Assembly: GCA_963970005.1 (NCBI GenBank)
Contig: CAXAMN010025328.1
Location: 199,769 to 263,768 of the forward strand
Length of the DNA: 64,000 bases
Source: Durusdinium trenchii
Lineage: Eukaryota > Sar > Dinophyceae > Suessiales > Symbiodiniaceae
Direction: 5' to 3'
The first letter of the stretch is position 1, and each line of letters opens with the position of its first letter. Below the pieces are notes generated by a model, which was not told where the DNA came from, did not search any database, and was given only the letters and a program-made list of their open reading frames with translations. The translations under genes and the position numbers were made by a program. Below are positions 26,701-39,820 of this stretch, piece by piece.

Positions 26701-29062
26701 ATAGGAATGAGTAATCGTGCTGTCTCACTGCTATGAAAGCTTCCTAACCCTAACATCCATGAATTTGCATCCGGGACGTATTCTGGGCCGATAGGATACT
26801 AGGCCCTAGGCCTGCAACAACTCCACCCCAAAACCCTGGGGTTCAACTCTTTAACCTCGCTCTTCAATGAAAAAGATCGATCGCCTCAGAGGTCTCTCGC
26901 CCTCGAAACCCAAGCGCCCGAGGACTCGGCTCATCGGACACGACCGCGTCGACGTTCCTCGCGTTGCGATCCTTCGACCGGTCAAGGGGTGGTCAGTGTT
27001 CCCTGCGGAGCCCACCAGGCCGGGCATATGACTTGCCTCAAAATAGGTTCATGACTTGGAAGAAACAAAGTCGTAGAAAGTCAACCACCAGAGGCCTTCG
27101 GGTGTACACACGTGGCACTATATGTGGCACTTTATATGTGGCACTATATGTGGCCCACATATTTACATGGTGCTTAATGGAGTGCAATGCACTTCTGGCG
27201 ATTCTTTTCCACTTCCCACCGCAGAGAAGTGGGGCTGGTCCCAGCTTCTGCCCTGAACTGATGAAGAGATGAACCCAAGAACCCCTGAAACTGATGAGCT
27301 TCATCTGCTCCATCAGGCAGGTTGTGGGGCGTCCACATCTGGGCCACCCAGCATGGAGCATGGAGCGATGCTCAGCGAATACCTGGCGCGCCAGCGGGAA
27401 GCTTTCAAAACACATGGCACGCAAGCGGGAACGGCCATCGCCTCGTGGGTTTTTATTATCAAACAGATCAGGAGACCAGCTAGGATAAAAGGATGAGAAT
27501 CAAAGCAACAGGGCTCAACAGGGCTCAACAGGACGCCATGTGTTGAAGGAAACATCAATCACCACCCCTGTGCAGGGGGGACCTCTCCTAAGGTGTAACT
27601 TACATTTTGAGGGTTAAGGGGGGGTGTGATGAAACATAGACTTACAAAAAGCAGCATGTCTTGAAACCGAATGACACCGATGACGAGCCACCCAGGTTTC
27701 GTCCAAAATCCCGGCTTTCCATGCAAGTCTCGATGAGATGCAGGCCCGCTTGGCCGACTCTTGCGAGCAATAGATGTCAGCCCAGCACTGCCACCCACGA
27801 CTTTCATACCTGTTTCTTTGAACTAGCAAGGGGGTTGGGGCATACTGTATGTACCTTATTTTTTTCAACTAGCAATGGGGGTTGGGGAACTTCCTCTAGC
27901 TCTGAACAGCTCCCCGCTTTTTGTGGGGAATATGGATACCTGCAAACGCGAACGCTCCGGAGCAGCGATAGTGAATAAGTCAGGAAACCTGACCAGATCC
28001 CACCCTAATGATCTCCAGCCCTCCGATTCCACCGAGCTCTGTTTTCCTTCAATCGTGGACATCTCTGCCCTGTGCCACCGCGGCAGCTGTGGCTGTGCAG
28101 GCCGATCAGGCCGGCGGTTGAAGCAAATCCCTAATATTTTTTTTCATTACCGGGCTTACCGCCCAACACGTGACACACACACACACACACAAACAGCTCC
28201 AACAGCAGTGGCAAACTGAAAGAAGCCATTGGCAGGGATCCCCTTGCAAGGCGTCCAAGTTGAAGGAGCTTGAGCTTTGCAAAAGCATTGGCATTTGTCG
28301 CCTGCGACATGAATTGTGCGATTAGATACATGCGAGGGAGATAGCCCCCTGGAAACCCTCTGTAGGCTAAAGCAACCACTTGTGCCGACCTGATTTCGAT
28401 GTGGTCATAGTTGGTCCAATACGCTTCTCATGTTGTTGATAGACCCATCGTGGGATTTGGCGATTCGTCGGTAAACTATTTCATCCCGGACCTGGCAGAC
28501 TGAGATATTGATTGCTTCATTGCTAATTGCTACAGGCGTGACGCGACCAGCGACGAATACGGCAAATTACGGCTGCCCGCATCTTCAAATTGGCTTAGAC
28601 TCTCTTTAATTACACAGCAGCTGAACTCCTGCAACCTTTTGCCAATCTATACACGACTTGACTAGGATGAACGACATACCATGTCATTGCCATGGGCCCT
28701 CGATCTCGGGCGACCAGTCGGTCCGGCGCTCTTGCTCTCGCCGAAAATCTGCACAGCTGCGGCTGCACTTTTCCCCATGTGTTGCACACGGGGACGATGA
28801 ACATCCAGAGCGGCTGCACTTCGTGGACGGTGTCATGGAGGCTGTCTATGTGGGTAGTGGAGTGGGAGCTGTGAAGTATCTATGAGACCATCCAGGTCAC
28901 ACTTCTCCACCTGCCCAAGATTTCTGAGGCCGCCGTACAGACCAAATTCACTAAAACTGAAACAATACGAACAATAAGTTGAAATTAAATACTTCAACAA
29001 GTTGAAGTTAGATGATGTTAGATGTTTTTTCTTCGAGTTTGGATGATTCTGTGCATGTTTCG
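20729..29062. other. stretch without a firmly supported gene
   Basis: No recognised domain. G/C-rich patches at 22420-22620 and 24340-24620 give overlapping long ORFs on both strands and may hide exons. The minus ORF at 22590-23192 includes one protein-like segment at about 22920-22995, but no family was recognised. An ATATGTGGCACT-type short tandem array lies at about 27110-27160, and a CA microsatellite at about 28168-28190. Confidence 0.4.
28168..28190 (+). repeat. (CA)n microsatellite
   Basis: About ten CA dinucleotides in a row. Simple repeat. Confidence 0.95.
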
Positions 29063-29289
29063 TCCTCAAACGCAGCTGCGAACCCGCTCCAAGAGTTCTT
29101 GCTTTTTCCCCGTGTTCTGCACCCCGTGGCTCTTCAGCCAATCCCTCAGCTGTGGCACTGTGAGTCGCTCCGCGTCACCTCGCGGAAGGCGACGGATAGA
29201 CTCATTGGACCAGGCTTTGATGTCTGGGCTCAAGATGGCTCGAGTGTTGGAGGAGTCTTTTTCTCGTGGTGGAGGTGGCAATGAACTAT
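29063..29289 (-). CDS. terminal exon with a C-terminal SAP domain
   Basis: This minus-strand frame ends in a stop at 29063-29065 and is preceded by a plausible TAG acceptor near 29290; an in-frame stop lies just upstream. Its last 32 residues, LTVPQLRDWLKSHG then GKKQELLERV, are a textbook SAP motif: Leu-Thr-Val-x-x-Leu, a helix, a Gly-containing turn, then Gly-Lys-Lys-x-x-Leu and a second helix. SAP domains bind DNA or RNA in nuclear proteins. A SAP placed at the very C terminus recalls Ku70, but other SAP proteins share this layout and no Ku core is seen here, so the protein stays unnamed. Upstream exons would lie above 29290 and were not recognised. Confidence 0.7.
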
Positions 29290-32200
29290 GAACAAAGCAT
29301 CACAAGAAGACCAAAGGACTCTTTGGTCCTGCATTATGTGCCAACTTTGTTGCTAATCCTCATCTTCAGTCTTCCATCCCCTCTGGCACGCTGCTCAGGG
29401 CAGTGGATCTTTGTTCTCAGCTTCTCTCTCGGGTGTCTCTCTCCATTACCTATGTAGGAGCTCCCCCCCCAAAAGAAACTAGACAAACAAAAACGTTCTT
29501 GATAGGGATCATGCGCCCACAAAAAGGTGGCCACGCCACCAGGCGGTCACGCGCGCCTGAATGCAGCAATGCCCGCATTGCCTCCTTCCCCTCTGGCACA
29601 GCTGGGGCCTGTCGGTCCGGGAAGTGAGAGCTTTGAAGCTGGTTGGCTGGTTGACCTGGTTGGCTGGTGTGTGGCATTCTTGGTAAAACAATATAAAACC
29701 ATGGTTCTTAGACTCTTGATGAACAACCCCCCCCATCCGAAAAGGCGCTATATACAATTTAAATGGGGAGGGGGGGTATTAATCAACAGTCTACACTATG
29801 GTCTTGCACCTCCTTCTTTGAACGTCACGACTTCAACTAGTCCAATAAGTTTTGAGCAGTCGGTCCAACAAGCTCCTTTGCACTGCGCAGTTGCCGAAAA
29901 CTGCCGTTTGAGATGGGTTGAACATGCCTCCCGTGCATCTTTCTTAACACCTCCCCTGCAAACCCAAGATTTTTGGAGCCAAACAGGGGAAAACAGGGAA
30001 AGGATGTGAGACGGGTTCAACCACCACTATAGGGATCTCCATTGGAGACCCACACCAGATGGTCCAGGAACCTACTTGTGAGTAGTGTTTGTCACCGCAA
30101 GTCTTCCAGTCGTTTGTCACAGCAACTCCCTTTAACTGCAGGGTATGCATCCTGTACACCTACTTCGGCTCATGGAAGGAACACGTGTTTTCCACTATGA
30201 CAAGCCAATGGAGACAAACACATGTGGGAGCGCTGGGGAAAAAACATCCCCCCTGACTTGCGAATTCAAAGGCTGGAATTCGGAAGCTCCCTTCGGGAAA
30301 ACCCCGAAAACCGCAATACGGACGGTGCATTCGAACGGTGCATTCGGACATTCACCCCTCTGTTTAATCTGCATGATTCTGGTGACGCATGGCCGCCACC
30401 ATTGGCCGTTCGACTTCGTTCAACCGAAGGTGTGAAGAAAAAACGTCTGCATGATTCAGGGCATCTTTCCTTTCGGGGCTATGCCATCCTATGCCATTGT
30501 TCATCGGAGTGAATAAAGATAGCCTGCCCCTCCGCTCCCTCCGTCCACACTGGTTCCTTTCGCGAACCCATGCCGAGCACGCATGAAAACACACATGCCA
30601 AGATCATCATGCCATCCCTTTCATACAAGGTTTCACATGGGTTTCACACCTCTAAATTCACCTTTCCACTCATGGTCACGGATGAACCCGACTCATGATG
30701 TCATGTTTTGTCCCGTCGTCCACGTTCTGTACCGCCTCCATCCTGCTCGTACTGTACCGCCTCCGCCGAAGTCCGCCCGCCCGGCCGCCTCAGACTTCTT
30801 GGCGAACTTCGCCCGGCCGCCTCCATCGCCCTCGAAGGATCGCTTCGGCGCACAGCCACTGACCGCCTCCGGGGGGAGAGGTGAGGTGAGCTGGTGAGCT
30901 GAGCTGGTCCACTCCAACTGACCTCATTCCCTAAGGAATGAGAGAATGACCCCTCACTATAGATACCATAGGATCCATTCCCTCATTCTTTACTAAGCAT
31001 CAGTCAGCCAAAGTACCAAAAAGCATGGGACAAATGCCGCACCCTTGGGGGAGAGTTGTCTTAACATGGGGTGAGTGGTCGCATGCACATGGGGACCGAT
31101 GCCACGCCCTTTCTTAAGAGCCGACAAAGGAACCAGCCCATCCGGTTTTTCGGTAGATACTCAGCCACTCAATTGAACATGTTGAAGAATATTTTGCGGA
31201 AAACCAAGGGCCACATGTTCGTTTTCTATCAATGCCCAGCTGCCTCCATGTTCACACTGGCAGGGCAGTTGTTGGGCACGGCATGGCACGACACAACGCA
31301 CATGCAAAAACAGATGTAAACTGGGTACACATATTGTTTTTTGTTCTCCACCTGCTCTTTGGCATTCTTTGGGCATATTGCCTTAGCACTAATGCCTTTT
31401 CTAGTTTCATATATTCGACCCATCTCCTTCTCGGCATCGGGCGTCGCCGACCAATCAATTTTCGTCACCCACCAGGCCCCTTCCAGCTTGCTGCAGGAAC
31501 GTCTCTGTGACTCGCCGACCCCCCAAAAGACTCCCATCAGCGGCGCTGAACTCGCCACCCCAAGAGAGGTTGAAGAGCCCTAGTTCGACTATCCGGTAGC
31601 TTAGGGTCCTATAGGATCTAAAGGGTCACTAACGTTACCTCTCTTGGCCACTACAAGTACCACTCACTCTATACCTAACTCATTATACTAAGCACCTCCT
31701 TCCAAGCTTGGACGATGGGTTTCTTCTTCTCCATGTTCGTGGCATCCGGCTGCAAGACGTCCACCGTCTCCTCGGGCCTCGGTGGCGAGTGTGTTGCCAC
31801 GGCGGATCGTCTCGTTCTTCCACCACGGCGCTGTTCGTTCATGTTCGTTCTTGGATGAAAAGGAATGCCTAGTGGGAAAAAACCTTAGCAAACACCGGGG
31901 TTTTCACACAACACACAGCAGTACATGATGGGGTTTTCACCATCCAGTGTTTTTTTTTGGCCAGCTGGGTCAGCTACAAGTCATCGGGCCATGGTCATGT
32001 GAAGTCATGATGGTCCTCAGCAAGTCAAGACTGTTTCCAGCAACGCGTGGTCAGGAACCAACGGGCATCGGCAAACAGGATGCACATCAGTTGCCTTGTT
32101 CACTCTAGGGGCGCGGTGGACGAGGATGATGGTTTGTAGAGACCGCATCCAAACATAATGATGACTCTTTCACTGGCTGCCGCAATGACTTGGAACCCCC

Positions 32201-34196
32201 ACGTCTAGAAATCAAGTGCCCAAGCTGCCGTTAGGCTAATACTAGGAGGGCCCCTGCCAGGATCACTTCGGCAAACCACCGCTGCGCAACACGCTCGCAG
32301 TCAGTCGAATGGTCAAGATACTGCTCCTCGCTGAGTGCCAATGCCTGAGTTGAGGTTGTTGTTTCTTCCAATGACCTACTCTCGAACCACAGCACCTTCA
32401 AATTGCATTCCAACACGTTGGACTGCCGACTCTTCACCCCGGATCCGAGTTTCTCGTGGACAGTCAAAGGACAGTCGGTGATGATGAGCCCCACATCGGT
32501 CATCGGTTGGGGAAACTGTGCAAGTCGCAACCCGTGGGGCGCTTCACATGCTCTGCTAATTCATGCTAATTCTGTTTTTGTTCCCCCAGCGGACCTTTTC
32601 GGGGCACGCAGGGGGGTAGCGTAGCGCTCATCGCAGGGGCGGTTCGTTATCTTTTCAGTGTCTCGGATGTTGGACACAGAGCCCATGAGGCATGGGGCAG
32701 TGAACGTGGCTTCCGGCCGCATGCGACAACCAATTCGACGAACACGGAACACCTGGACCCTGCGGCGAACGGAACAACCCCGCACCCGAAGAGACCTTGC
32801 TCGGAGAGTCAGACGCTCGGAGACGCTCGGAGGGTCAGACCAGTCTCCCTTTTTTTCTTTCTCGCTCTCCGGTCATGGTTTGAGGGACGACGGGGTGTCT
32901 GACTGCGGCCACGCTCGACTGGTCGAGTGTGGCGCCACTACAGCCATCAATCCTCTGACATCCCAGTGAGCCGCGGGCAGAACCGGTCGTGGTGGTTGTG
33001 CTGCACAGCTCACGTCCCCACATGTCCCCACACGTCCCGCGGTGGAAGGCCATCATTGACGCCAAACAGGTTGTACGTCTCATCACTTGTTGAACATGCA
33101 AATCCCCAACCACCTGATGTTTAAACACGGACCCCCCAAAATTTACACTCCGACTCACTAACATGGAAGTGGAAAACCTCCTGTTTGTAAGGAAAGTAGT
33201 CTCATGCATGGTTGTCGCTGCTCTGTCAGTGCCTGGCCTCGGGGGCTTTGTCTCTTTTTAGCTGTTCTTCTTTTTGCAAAACTGTTGATGAAGGACTCCT
33301 ACAGAGTCCTACACGTACTATTTGCAGTAATTACACCACCTGGCACGCACACCGTGCGGTAAATAAACAGTGCAATACTTCTTTGACGTGAACCCTTTCC
33401 ATGAAACCTATCTCCCTCTGTCTGTTGGCAAAGACTTGGCCTTCCTCAAACTTTGACGACCAAAGGCTGCTCAGCTCTTGCTGTACAGCGTCGTAAGAAA
33501 TTTGACTCGGCCTATTGACTGCCAAGATCTGTGGTGCATGTCTCGCGCTGTCGCGGGCAGCATGAATTATAGTATTTTTTTGATATCGCCAATTTGTTTC
33601 AAGCCACTAGCCAGAAGCACCGAATCCTTCCAAATAAGTTGTTGTTCACTTAGTAGATGGAGAATGACAGTTGATTTGTATATCAATCTGCTTGTGATTG
33701 CTTGTGAGGCTCTTGCCTCTACGTTGCTGGTGATGTCTCCATGGCGTACAGTCTCACGGGGGGGTTCGGAAACCCCGTTCTTTCCAGCTTCTGGAAGTGG
33801 TTCAGAGGTACCTTGAGCCCAGCAATTTGTGCGGAGCACGGCCTACCCCGATTGCGACGGGGAAGCGCGATCCTCAAGGCACTCGTCCACGACGAGTAAG
33901 TCGATTCGCTTTAAGCATCGCTGGCGAAGCATTGGCGAGGCAATGCTCGGGCGGATTTGGTGAGGAAGTGGAACGATGATCAGCTGGGAAACCAAGCTGG
34001 ATGATGGGTGCGTTAGTATGAATCAATTATTGAGGCATTCCCAGTATACGCTGAACTCACCTCGGAAAAGGAATAAACTCAAAATATTGAACTCAAAAGC
34101 ATGTGGACAACTCTTCCTTTCACCTGTCAAGGACAGCCTGAAAGATGTGGCCATCAAATGATAGGCTATCCCGTAACCTGGATTCAATGATTATAT
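29290..34196. other. stretch without a firmly supported gene
   Basis: Includes one partial copy of the hairpin repeat (33144-33202). Minus ORFs at 31229-31558, 32231-32530 and 33331-33525 have protein-like composition but no recognised motif. They may be exons of the SAP-domain gene or of others. Near 32815 a short tandem of GACGCTCGGA occurs. Confidence 0.4.
33144..33202 (+). repeat. partial copy of the 1140-1241 hairpin repeat
   Basis: Matches the left arm and loop of the hairpin at 1140-1200 (CACTCCGACTCACTAACATG and onward to GGAAAGTAGTC) with few differences. The right arm is missing. It shows that the hairpin is a dispersed family. Confidence 0.8.
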
Positions 34197-34204
34197 ATAG
34201 AGAT
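34197..34204 (+). repeat. target-site duplication, left copy
   Basis: ATAGAGAT directly abuts the left terminal inverted repeat. The identical octamer abuts the right one at 35184-35191. Confidence 0.8.
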
Positions 34205-35183
34205 ATCCCCCGTGATTGTCCATAGGCGCGCTGATTTTGCATTTTATAAACTTTGTGGGTTTATAAAATGTGTGGGATAGGTTTTTTTGTTTATAAAACG
34301 AACAACCAATTAGTTTATAAAATGACCAGCACAAGTTGTGATAGGTTAAGATAGAAATTGACATCCAGGAAGAAACACTTTATAAAATGCGAATTGCTCA
34401 TCGGAAATGTCCGTAAGAAGCCAAATCCGGATACTTTATAAAATGAAAATTCGTCATGTCTCAAGATTCTGATTTTTAGATTCTGAAAATTTATATTTTC
34501 AATAATGAAAGACAGGAATTAGACCAGCAAACTATCTAAAAATATTGATGTTTCACATTTTTTTTCAAAAAATCATAAATTTTAAGAAATGACCCCAAAC
34601 CTCTTCAAACCTCAAGGAAAGACAGGAACTGAAGGAATATATATGACCAGGAAAATAGCTAAGAATTAAAAATTAACTAGCTACGTTTTCTACACTTTTT
34701 CTCCTCTCCCCCTGTCTCTGTGTTTATTTCCTTTACGGGGGTGAGAGGAGAAAACGTGTAGAAAAAGTAGCTAGTTAACTTTTAATTCTTAGCTATTTTC
34801 CTGGTCATATTCCTTCAGTTCCTGTCTTTCCTTGAGGTTTGAAGAGGTTTTTAGGATTTTTAGAAAAAATGTGAAAAATCAATATTTATAGATAGTCCAG
34901 AACATGATCTTTATAAAAATGAGAAATCATGTTCTGACCATCCTCTGACAACTCGACAAGTGAATGTTTATAAAATGAGATTACGGGGTTCACCTGCCCT
35001 CTATTACTGTCATTCAGTGTCCAAGTTAGTAAAGGTTATAAAATGACGATACTCCAGATCTTATGTAGTTATCCTTAAAAATAAACACACACCCGCACCC
35101 TAATGTTTATAAAATGTGTCTTGGAATTTGCATTTTGTAGAGGAAAAGGATCTGCATTTTATAAGCCCACAATCACGGGGGAT
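34205..35183. mobile_element. fold-back / MITE-like DNA element, 979 bp
   Basis: The ends are a perfect 15-bp terminal inverted repeat, ATCCCCCGTGATTGT (34205-34219 and, reversed, 35169-35183). The flanking DNA carries the direct repeat ATAGAGAT on both sides (34197-34204 and 35184-35191), the 8-bp target duplication typical of hAT-type and some other cut-and-paste transposons. Inside, arms at about 34531-34709 and 34741-34897 are long near-perfect inverted repeats around a 31-bp loop, so most of the element can fold back. About eleven TTTATAAAATG motifs, or close variants in either orientation, are scattered along it. It is much more AT-rich than its surroundings. No transposase is encoded, so it must be moved in trans. 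Confidence 0.85.
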
Positions 35184-35191
35184 ATAGAGAT
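35184..35191 (+). repeat. target-site duplication, right copy
   Basis: ATAGAGAT, identical to 34197-34204, directly after the right terminal inverted repeat. Confidence 0.8.
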
Positions 35192-36401
35192 GTAGTATTG
35201 CACCTCCAGAAAATCCTCGTCGGACACGGGGTTGTTGTGTGCATGAGCTTCATGGGGGGGATGGTACGTGCGCAGCGAAGCTAGGGCAGAATTTGATTGG
35301 CATCCAAGTCGTCTGAAGGGCCACCTAACAACCTCTGATATTAAGATGATGCGAGTCTTCCTTAAACATCTTTGATAGGAGAGGGTTCCTCCAAGACCCA
35401 TCAAGATCATCATCTAAGACTTCTCAAACGCCAGCCTTCAGGAACGTGACGAAAGACCGACGTGGCCATTGCTCGCCCCAGAACTCCTAGCTTAAACTCT
35501 ACCAGGACTGCTTTTTGGATACTGGACCCGATCAAACTTCACGTTGTATATATCCATATCTGAACTCTTCTCAATTCCCAAGTGGTGGTTTAGATTCGCG
35601 CTGGCCCCCCCTCAAAAAAGATCCTGAGGATTGATTCAAAATGAGAACCTCGCCAAAACTTCTGGATCGCCCCCATCTTCACCCTCGCATCCTTCCCCAT
35701 CTTCACTTCGCCAACTTCGCTCCAACTGAGAGATGACTTCGGCTCGGCCCTTCGGCCGTGCTCTCGGCGCCAACGACGGAGCCACACTCCGCTGGTCGGG
35801 CCCCTTGAAACACCATGGGCTGCAAAAGCCCGGGACCTTCCTGAGCTTCGATCCCGACATGTCTGGCCGATGGCCAGGTCACAGGTTTGTCCTGACGGGC
35901 CTGGGGGGCTTTCTCTTTTTTGAATCTTCCAACCCTCATGCAGTCATGCGCCATCATGCGCCCCATCTGGAAGGTGGCAGGAGCTGCTCTTATTCTGATG
36001 AATTCCACAGCACCAGCACCAATGCGACCAGTTAGCCCAAAGTTTGATCCCTGTGGTATTGGTGGAGACCGAACATTCAGGTTATCACAATAATATTCGG
36101 GATTGCCATGTTCATGTCCGGCGGCGCAACCAAGCAAATGTTCCAAAAAAAGATGCAAATTCAATGACCTGCTACCTCAACTCAAGCAGAAATGTCTGGT
36201 AGGGGATCACACTCACATGTCACGGGATGTGGAGGGTCTCTAAGGGTAGCGCCTTTTCGCCACACACCGCTTTTCGCCACGCGAATTTCGGTCGCATCGC
36301 CTGTCGCATGTCGGTCGACCATGTCTACCCGACAAGCTGGACCAGGTGGACAAACAAGCTTAACAAGAACATGTAGCTTGGTGACTTGGTGGTGACTTGG
36401 T

Positions 36402-36467
36402 GAGCTCAGCATATACGAGGTAGACCCATATGAGCTCAGCATATACGAGGTGAGCTCAGCATATACA
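36402..36467 (+). repeat. three copies of GAGCTCAGCATATACGAGGT
   Basis: Near-identical units start at 36402, 36432 and 36452; the last one is truncated. Confidence 0.85.
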
Positions 36468-36712
36468 GTTTAACGGAGTTCGCTGCATGTGTGGACCCAT
36501 GTTTGTTACATTTTGAGGTTTAAACAAGTGTGGCAGTCTGTGAATGATGAACAAAGGCAGGCACACGCAAACGCAACGAAGACCTGAAGGTCTGAGTAAA
36601 CAACTCGTCTGTACTAATCTGCTGATCTGTCATGCCTTGAAGATTCAGGAAGGTCTGATCCAGTCAAACACACCTCCTATGAGGGAGATGTTTGACAAGA
36701 GATGCTGATCAT

Positions 36713-36842
36713 CTTGGATTTGTTGAGATCATACCATTCAGACATACCATATGATATAGCCATTGACCATTCAGATTATATGGTATGTCTTGGATTTGTT
36801 GACATCGAATGTTGGCCAACCCATTCAGACATACCATATGAT
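36713..36842 (+). repeat. two-unit tandem repeat
   Basis: CTTGGATTTGTTGA followed by CATTCAGACATACCATATGA occurs twice (36713-36755 and 36789-36842), with a partial third copy of the second half at about 36766. ATACCATATGAT and ATATGGTATG can also pair as an inverted repeat. Confidence 0.75.
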
Positions 36843-37586
36843 GGCCTTCATCATGTCCCAAATCACGTCCGACTACGAGCGGGTATTCAGGTGCCTTTTT
36901 CATACGGGAACCCTGCAATCCTTATGTTTCATACTTATAGACCCCCCCCAAAACCATGTACAACCCCTTTCAAGAGGCATTGGAAAGCCGTTTTCTATCT
37001 ATTTTGCGGGACCACGCTTTCCAATGGAATTTGATACCTCCAACATATCCCAAGTAGTGCAAACAGCTTGCCCGATCCTCGACCTCAGAGGGTATCGGAT
37101 GCGCGCAAGCGCTAAAGCGCTTGGGCGACTGAAGCAGTCGCCCCAGCTTGGCGGCGACTCGTCACATCATGGTCGAGATGTCCAAAAAGGTAAGTCTCTC
37201 TCTCTCTCTCTCTGTCTGGGTACCTCTGTCCACGGACATGCGTTTTTCTGGTTGGCTTTGTGCCTTCATGGACTTTAGGTAAACCCCCGCCTTAGGAACA
37301 AGTACTTAGTGGACGGCCCATGTGTTTTTTCTGGTTGCCTTTGTGGCGCTTAGAGCTGAGAACGGACAGCGAACCTCCGTCCGGCGAACGGTTTTGACCT
37401 CGGTCAGGGGTCTGTGACGACCTCGTTTGGATTGGATGACGCATCTGTAAAATGTGAAAAGATACGCTTTGAGGTCGTCACTAACCTTGTTTCTCTTTAC
37501 TGGGACATCGTCAATATCCATCCATCCATCTATCTAGCTATCTATCTATGTATCTACGCATCTACGTAGTAAATCCCATTAATCCC

Positions 37587-38174
37587 GAGTACCTAATAAA
37601 AAAACGGACCCCTATTAAAAAAAAGTCATGTCGGAAACCCCTAAATACGGTTTATATTTGGTTTTAAATTACCGCCCTTTCAAGCCGCTACTAAACTACC
37701 AACATTGCCGACTTTGGAGGAGTTTTTTTTTTTTATTAGGTTCCAAAAACAACCGTAACTGCCCACCTCTGTCCGCCCTGTCTATCCACCATGACACGCC
37801 GCGCTTACACCAGCAGGCTTTCCTTCCCCCAATGGCACGGACTCACGCAAACGCACTTGCCACCGAGGTCATGCAACACCGCATGGCACAGCGACCTTTC
37901 GAAAGCTTTAGCTGTTAGTCTACTGAAGAATCACTATTCTAATGAAGGTTTTTGTAGGGGCAAAGGAAGACCCTTCGATCTGGAGCGTTTTTGCATTTTT
38001 GATACGAGTTTAATAAAGGATTTTATATTAAATTTTCGTGATTTACTTTTTTGTTTTGAAGCTCTTCCCAGGTGACCTATTTTGGACCCCCCGATTTCAG
38101 GGACCCCCTATTAAAAAAAATGCGACCGAGGTTTCCTTATTAGGGGGGGGGGGGCCCGTGTTTTTTATTAGGTG
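37587..38174. repeat. possible small inverted-repeat element
   Basis: ACCTAATAAAAAA at the left end and its reverse complement at the right end (about 38162-38174), each followed inward by a G/C block and by a CTATTAAAAAAAA motif. No target duplication was found, and a run of about 13 G near 38144 suggests difficult sequence, so this is tentative. Confidence 0.35.
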
Positions 38175-38349
38175 GACCGGATTATTATCCATCATTGAAA
38201 TCGTGGTTTGAAAGGACTCGTTCTGCCTTGGACCGCAACAACTCCAGATCATCGGATGCAATGAACAAAAGTCGAGCGCCGCATGTGTGAGCTCGGTGTG
38301 AGCACTGCATTCTCGCTTGAGTGCTCCCTTGCCAAACAAAACCTGTAGA

Positions 38350-38510
38350 TTGGGTGTATCCAATTCCCTGGGCTCAATGGATGATGATGCTTCAGCTGCA
38401 GGCCGACATCCCAACAAAAAGTGATCATCTTTTACATCTACTGTTACAGGTCATGGAACACACACACACAAACACACACACACGCACTATCTGTAGATTT
38501 GAGAACCTTT
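38350..38510 (+). repeat. dispersed short repeat, copy C
   Basis: TTGGGTGTATCCAATTCCCT, then TGGATGATGATG, AGTGATCATC, CTACTGTTACAGGTCATGG and a CA-rich tail. The order of blocks is the same as in 18243-18372. Confidence 0.7.
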
Positions 38511-39474
38511 TCTGACCAATCAGGTAACACCTTCAGCCAAAATACACGTGCCAAAAACAAACTTTTGGTATGCGGCGAGGAAATGTATCCACTCTGAATT
38601 TGACCATGTGACTAAACACGGAAGGCATCGCGGTACACTCACACAAGTATGAATGATGCCCTGGTTTTAAAAAAAACGAAGAGTAGACCAGTACATGCAA
38701 TTCCTCCAAAAGGCTTGCACTGCAGGTTCAAAACCATGGACATATCCATAAAGCAAGCGATCCTCCAACTACTAGTGCCTGCGCATGTAGCCAACCCCCG
38801 GAAGCGCTGCCCCTTCCACTTTTATGCCACTAAAAAAATTCTATAGTTTAGATCTTTCTTTTTGGGGGACGTGGTTTGGGTCCTCGTGAGAAAATGGGGT
38901 ACTGTATCCAATTTCCAAACTCCAAAACCCAAAAGTTCGGACCACAACTCCATGACCAGTTGTCCTCAACAAGCTGGTGACTGGAAGCAATCTACCACCC
39001 ACACCGTCCTCGCATGCCCGACTCCATCGGGATGCTAGAGCGCATCATCGACAGGGCATGTTCCCTTAAAATACCAAAAGCCGACAGCAGATTCTGGACT
39101 CTCCACTGTCCACCGTTTCTGTCCTCAAAATCCAAATATAGATTGAACAGCGAGCCTTGAGGCTGAAAAGGAAAATGGTGAGGTCATTTGCTTTCCAGAA
39201 AGCACTGTGAGCATATGCGTTTTCAACGTGTGTTGTCTTTCTGTGGCATGTGGCATCTGAAGCGCCAGAATATGCATTTATATAAATAACTAAGCATATA
39301 TATATAGATATGTCTTAACACATTGAAAGCCATTCTTTCTTAAGAAGCTGCCCAATCAAAAAAGAAAACAATCAACACCGAAAACTCGAAAATAGAAAAC
39401 TCACCCAAATTGAAAGTATTATTCGGCGCTACAAGGCCCACCAGTTAATCCGAGCCCAACAACCAGATCAACCA

Positions 39475-39820
39475 ACAACAACTACTACAACTACAACTAC
39501 AACAACAACTACTACTACTACTACTACTCCTGCTGCTGCTGCTGCTGGTGCTGGTACTAGTACTACTACCACTACCACTACCACCACCACTACTACTACT
39601 GCTGCTGCTGCTACTACTACTACTACTACCACCACGATTAGGTATGCAAACGACGAAAACAACTGCGACTACCAGGACAGCGACGATGACGACGACGACG
39701 ACCACCACCACCACGACCAGGACCAGGACCACGACCCCTACACCTACCACTACCACCACGACGACGACGACGACTACTACTACCCCTACTACCCCTACTG
39801 CTACTGCGACTCCTGCTCCT
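39475..39820 (+). repeat. trinucleotide low-complexity tract
   Basis: About 340 bp of mixed ACT, ACC, GAC and TGC triplets. It yields poly-Ser, poly-Val and poly-Thr ORFs on both strands, which are not treated as genes. A coding repeat cannot be excluded, but there is no supporting flank. Confidence 0.9.

Noticed and set aside
36402-36842. Short direct repeats as a CRISPR array
   Set aside because: Too few units, irregular spacing, AT-rich tandem copies, and a eukaryotic context.
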